7,428 nucleotides of DNA from Deltaproteobacteria bacterium (lineage in GTDB: Bacteria > Myxococcota_A > UBA9160 > SZUA-336). This document shows positions 5,894 to 7,428 of the stretch, piece after piece. Location of the stretch: contig JAUXJB010000076.1 in NCBI GenBank assembly GCA_030624945.1, positions 1 through 7,428 on the forward strand, read 5' to 3'. Below the pieces are notes generated by a model. It saw only the letters and a list, made by a program, of their open reading frames with translations. It was not told where the DNA came from and searched no databases. The position numbers and the translations under genes were made by a program. Each line of letters starts with the position of its first letter. Positions within the stretch are counted from its first letter, which is position 1.

Positions 5894-7417
5894 ATGGCCT
5901 CTCCGTTCTACGTCACGACGCCGCTCTACTATCCAAATGCAGCTCCGCACATCGGGAGCACGTACACGACGGTCTGCGCGGACACGTTCATGCGCTACCA
6001 CCGGGCGGCGGGGGAGGAGACGCTGTTCCTGACCGGCACCGACGAGTACGGCGAGAAGATGGTCGAGTCCGCCGCGGCGGAGGGACTCGAACCGAAACAG
6101 TTCGTCGACCGCATGGCGGCCCGCTTCCAGGAGATCTGGGGCGAGATCGGCATCCAGTACGATCGCTTCATCCGGACCACCGATGCGGACCACGACCGCG
6201 CAGTCCAGCACCTCTGGCAGACGATCTACGACCGGGGCGAGGTCGAGTTTCGCGATTACACCGGGCACTACTGCGTGGGCTGCGAGCGCTACCTGATCGA
6301 GCGCGAGCTGGAGCAGGGAAAGTGTCCCCAGCACCAGACCGAGCCCGAGATTCGCAGCGAGTCGAACTACTTCTTCAGGATGTCGGCACACTTCGAGTGG
6401 CTGATCTCCCAGCTCGAGAACAACCCGCAGCTGATCACGCCCGACCGCTACCGAAACGAGGTGCTCTCGCTGCTCCGAAGCGGCGCCCTCGACGATCTGT
6501 GCATCTCGCGCCCACGCGACCGGCTGGCCTGGGGCATCCCCATCCCCTGGGACGAGAGCTACGTCACGTACGTCTGGACCGATGCGCTCGTGAACTACCT
6601 CACCGGCGCGGGCTATCCCGACGAACCCGCCTGGGAGGAGCGCTGGTCGGGCGTCCATCATCTGATCGGGAAGGACATCCTGAAGGCACACGCGATCTTC
6701 TGGCCCACCATGCTGCACGCGGCCGGGATACCGCTCTATCAGGCCCTGCACGTCCACGGCTACTGGAACATGGACAACGTCAAGATCTCCAAGAGCCTCG
6801 GAAATCTGGTGGACCCGTTGATCATGAAGGAGAAGTACGGGTTCGAGGCGTTCCGCTACTACCTGCTGCGCGAGATGTCCTTCGGGCTCGACACCGACTT
6901 CGCGGAGGCAGGGCTGGTCCAGCGCGTAAACGCAGACCTGGCGAACGATCTCGGCAACCTGCTGAATCGCTCGGTGAGCATGCTCGGCAGGTACTTCGAC
7001 GGCGTTGTGCCCGCTCACGAGGGAGAGAGCCCGCTGCGCGAGGTGGCGGAGCGCGTAACGGGCGACGTCGATCGCCACATGCGCGCCTTCCGCACGCAGC
7101 GCGCGCTGGCGGCCCTCTGGGAGCTCGTGGGCGCCGCCAACAAGTACATCGACAGCGAAGCGCCCTGGCAGCTCGCGAAGGATCCCGACCAGCGCGAACG
7201 GCTCGCCACGGTCATGGCCGAGGTCCTCGAGTGCGTTCGCGTGATTGCGGTCTTGCTGGAGTCCTTCCTGCCCCACGCGAGCGCCAGGATCATCGAGAGC
7301 CTGGGCGATACCCCGAACGCCGGCAGCCTCGCTGAGCGGCTGCGCTGGGGTGAGCTCGCGGCCGGCACGCAGACGCGCAAGATCGAGGTCCTCTTCCCGA
7401 GGATCGAAGTCACTTGA
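5894..7417 (+). CDS. metG: Methionyl-tRNA synthetase
   Basis: This cytosolic class I aminoacyl-tRNA synthetase charges tRNA-Met with methionine for translation initiation and elongation. The 507-residue protein begins MASPFYVTTPLYYPNAAPHI with the HIGH-type motif HIGS at 19-22. A zinc knuckle in the connective peptide uses Cys127, Cys130, Cys144 and His147 (YCVGCE and CPQH), the single-knuckle type seen in Thermus-like enzymes. Other landmarks are SNYFFRMS (157-164), YVWTDALVNYLTG (226-238), HLIGKDILKAHAIFWPTML (256-274) and the KMSKS-type loop KISKS at 297-301. The anticodon-binding helical domain follows (about 335-490). It ends at 507, without the C-terminal EMAP-like tRNA-binding domain of longer MetRS proteins. 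The ATG at 5894 is the start because family sequence begins there; the frame stays open upstream, but that part overlaps holB and is Arg/Ser-rich. No clear ribosome site precedes it. Confidence 0.97.
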   Translation: MASPFYVTTPLYYPNAAPHIGSTYTTVCADTFMRYHRAAGEETLFLTGTDEYGEKMVESAAAEGLEPKQFVDRMAARFQEIWGEIGIQYDRFIRTTDADHDRAVQHLWQTIYDRGEVEFRDYTGHYCVGCERYLIERELEQGKCPQHQTEPEIRSESNYFFRMSAHFEWLISQLENNPQLITPDRYRNEVLSLLRSGALDDLCISRPRDRLAWGIPIPWDESYVTYVWTDALVNYLTGAGYPDEPAWEERWSGVHHLIGKDILKAHAIFWPTMLHAAGIPLYQALHVHGYWNMDNVKISKSLGNLVDPLIMKEKYGFEAFRYYLLREMSFGLDTDFAEAGLVQRVNADLANDLGNLLNRSVSMLGRYFDGVVPAHEGESPLREVAERVTGDVDRHMRAFRTQRALAALWELVGAANKYIDSEAPWQLAKDPDQRERLATVMAEVLECVRVIAVLLESFLPHASARIIESLGDTPNAGSLAERLRWGELAAGTQTRKIEVLFPRIEVT

Positions 7418-7428
7418 GACTGGTCGAC
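7414..7428 (+). CDS. Probable start of TatD-family metal-dependent hydrolase, 3' truncated
   Basis: Only five codons are visible: TTG at 7414 followed by codons for Arg-Leu-Val-Asp, up to the window edge. MRLVD is a typical opening of TatD-family DNases (M-x-L-V-D-S-H-C-H), which often follow metG. The TTG overlaps the metG stop as TTGA, the same 4-nt arrangement used by moaDE/moaB in this window. GAGGA at 7399-7403, about 10 nt upstream, could be its ribosome site. With five residues the family is inferred from gene order and this short motif only. Confidence 0.4.

Noticed and set aside
5879..7276. A 465-codon minus-strand open frame opposite metG
   Set aside because: It lies wholly antisense to an unmistakable methionyl-tRNA synthetase, has no family motif, and is explained by GC-biased third positions.
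1..7428. A novel defence, mobile or biosynthetic system
   Set aside because: All genes belong to known housekeeping or widespread families. No toxin-antitoxin pair, recombinase, CRISPR repeat, retron or phage-like gene was seen on either strand.

Overview
The window is a GC-rich, gene-dense stretch of bacterial chromosome holding seven complete genes, one gene cut by the left edge and, probably, the first five codons of another at the right edge. The gene set (an RpoH-box sigma factor, a bactofilin, a MoaD-MoaE fusion, a short MetRS with a Cys-Cys-Cys-His zinc knuckle) together with the GC-rich codon use suggests a deltaproteobacterial-type lineage (Myxococcota, Desulfobacterota, Binatota or similar). 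This placement is inferred from family resemblance only. No tRNA, rRNA, CRISPR array, transposase or phage gene is visible.

Layout. Positions 1-878 (+) carry the 3' part of a sigma-32-like RNA polymerase sigma factor. A 136-bp convergent spacer rich in perfect hairpins (879-1014) separates it from a run of five genes on the minus strand. In transcription order these are a bactofilin (4754-4284), a MoaD-MoaE fusion (4219-3560), MoaB (3563-3027), a membrane-anchored or secreted TPR/peptidase-MA metalloprotease (2993-1728) and an NnrU-family membrane protein (1680-1015). A 91-bp divergent spacer (4755-4845) then leads to a plus-strand housekeeping run: holB (DNA polymerase III delta'), metG (methionyl-tRNA synthetase) and the likely start of a TatD-family nuclease that overlaps the metG stop by 4 bp.

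How the genes work together. moaDE and moaB are translationally coupled and cover two steps of molybdenum cofactor synthesis: sulfur insertion into the pterin precursor, and probably adenylylation of molybdopterin. The other moa genes are outside the window. holB-metG-tatD is a commonly conserved housekeeping neighbourhood. The bactofilin, the metalloprotease and the NnrU-like protein share a strand with the moa genes but have no obvious common pathway with them.

I do not see a clear undescribed system here. The items most worth a second look are the internal Gly-Gly of the MoaD-MoaE fusion, an exact 17-nt repeat placed just downstream of two minus-strand stop codons, the hairpin cluster in the convergent spacer, a possible leaderless metG promoter, and the degenerate P-loop of HolB, whose codons form a 19-nt palindrome.
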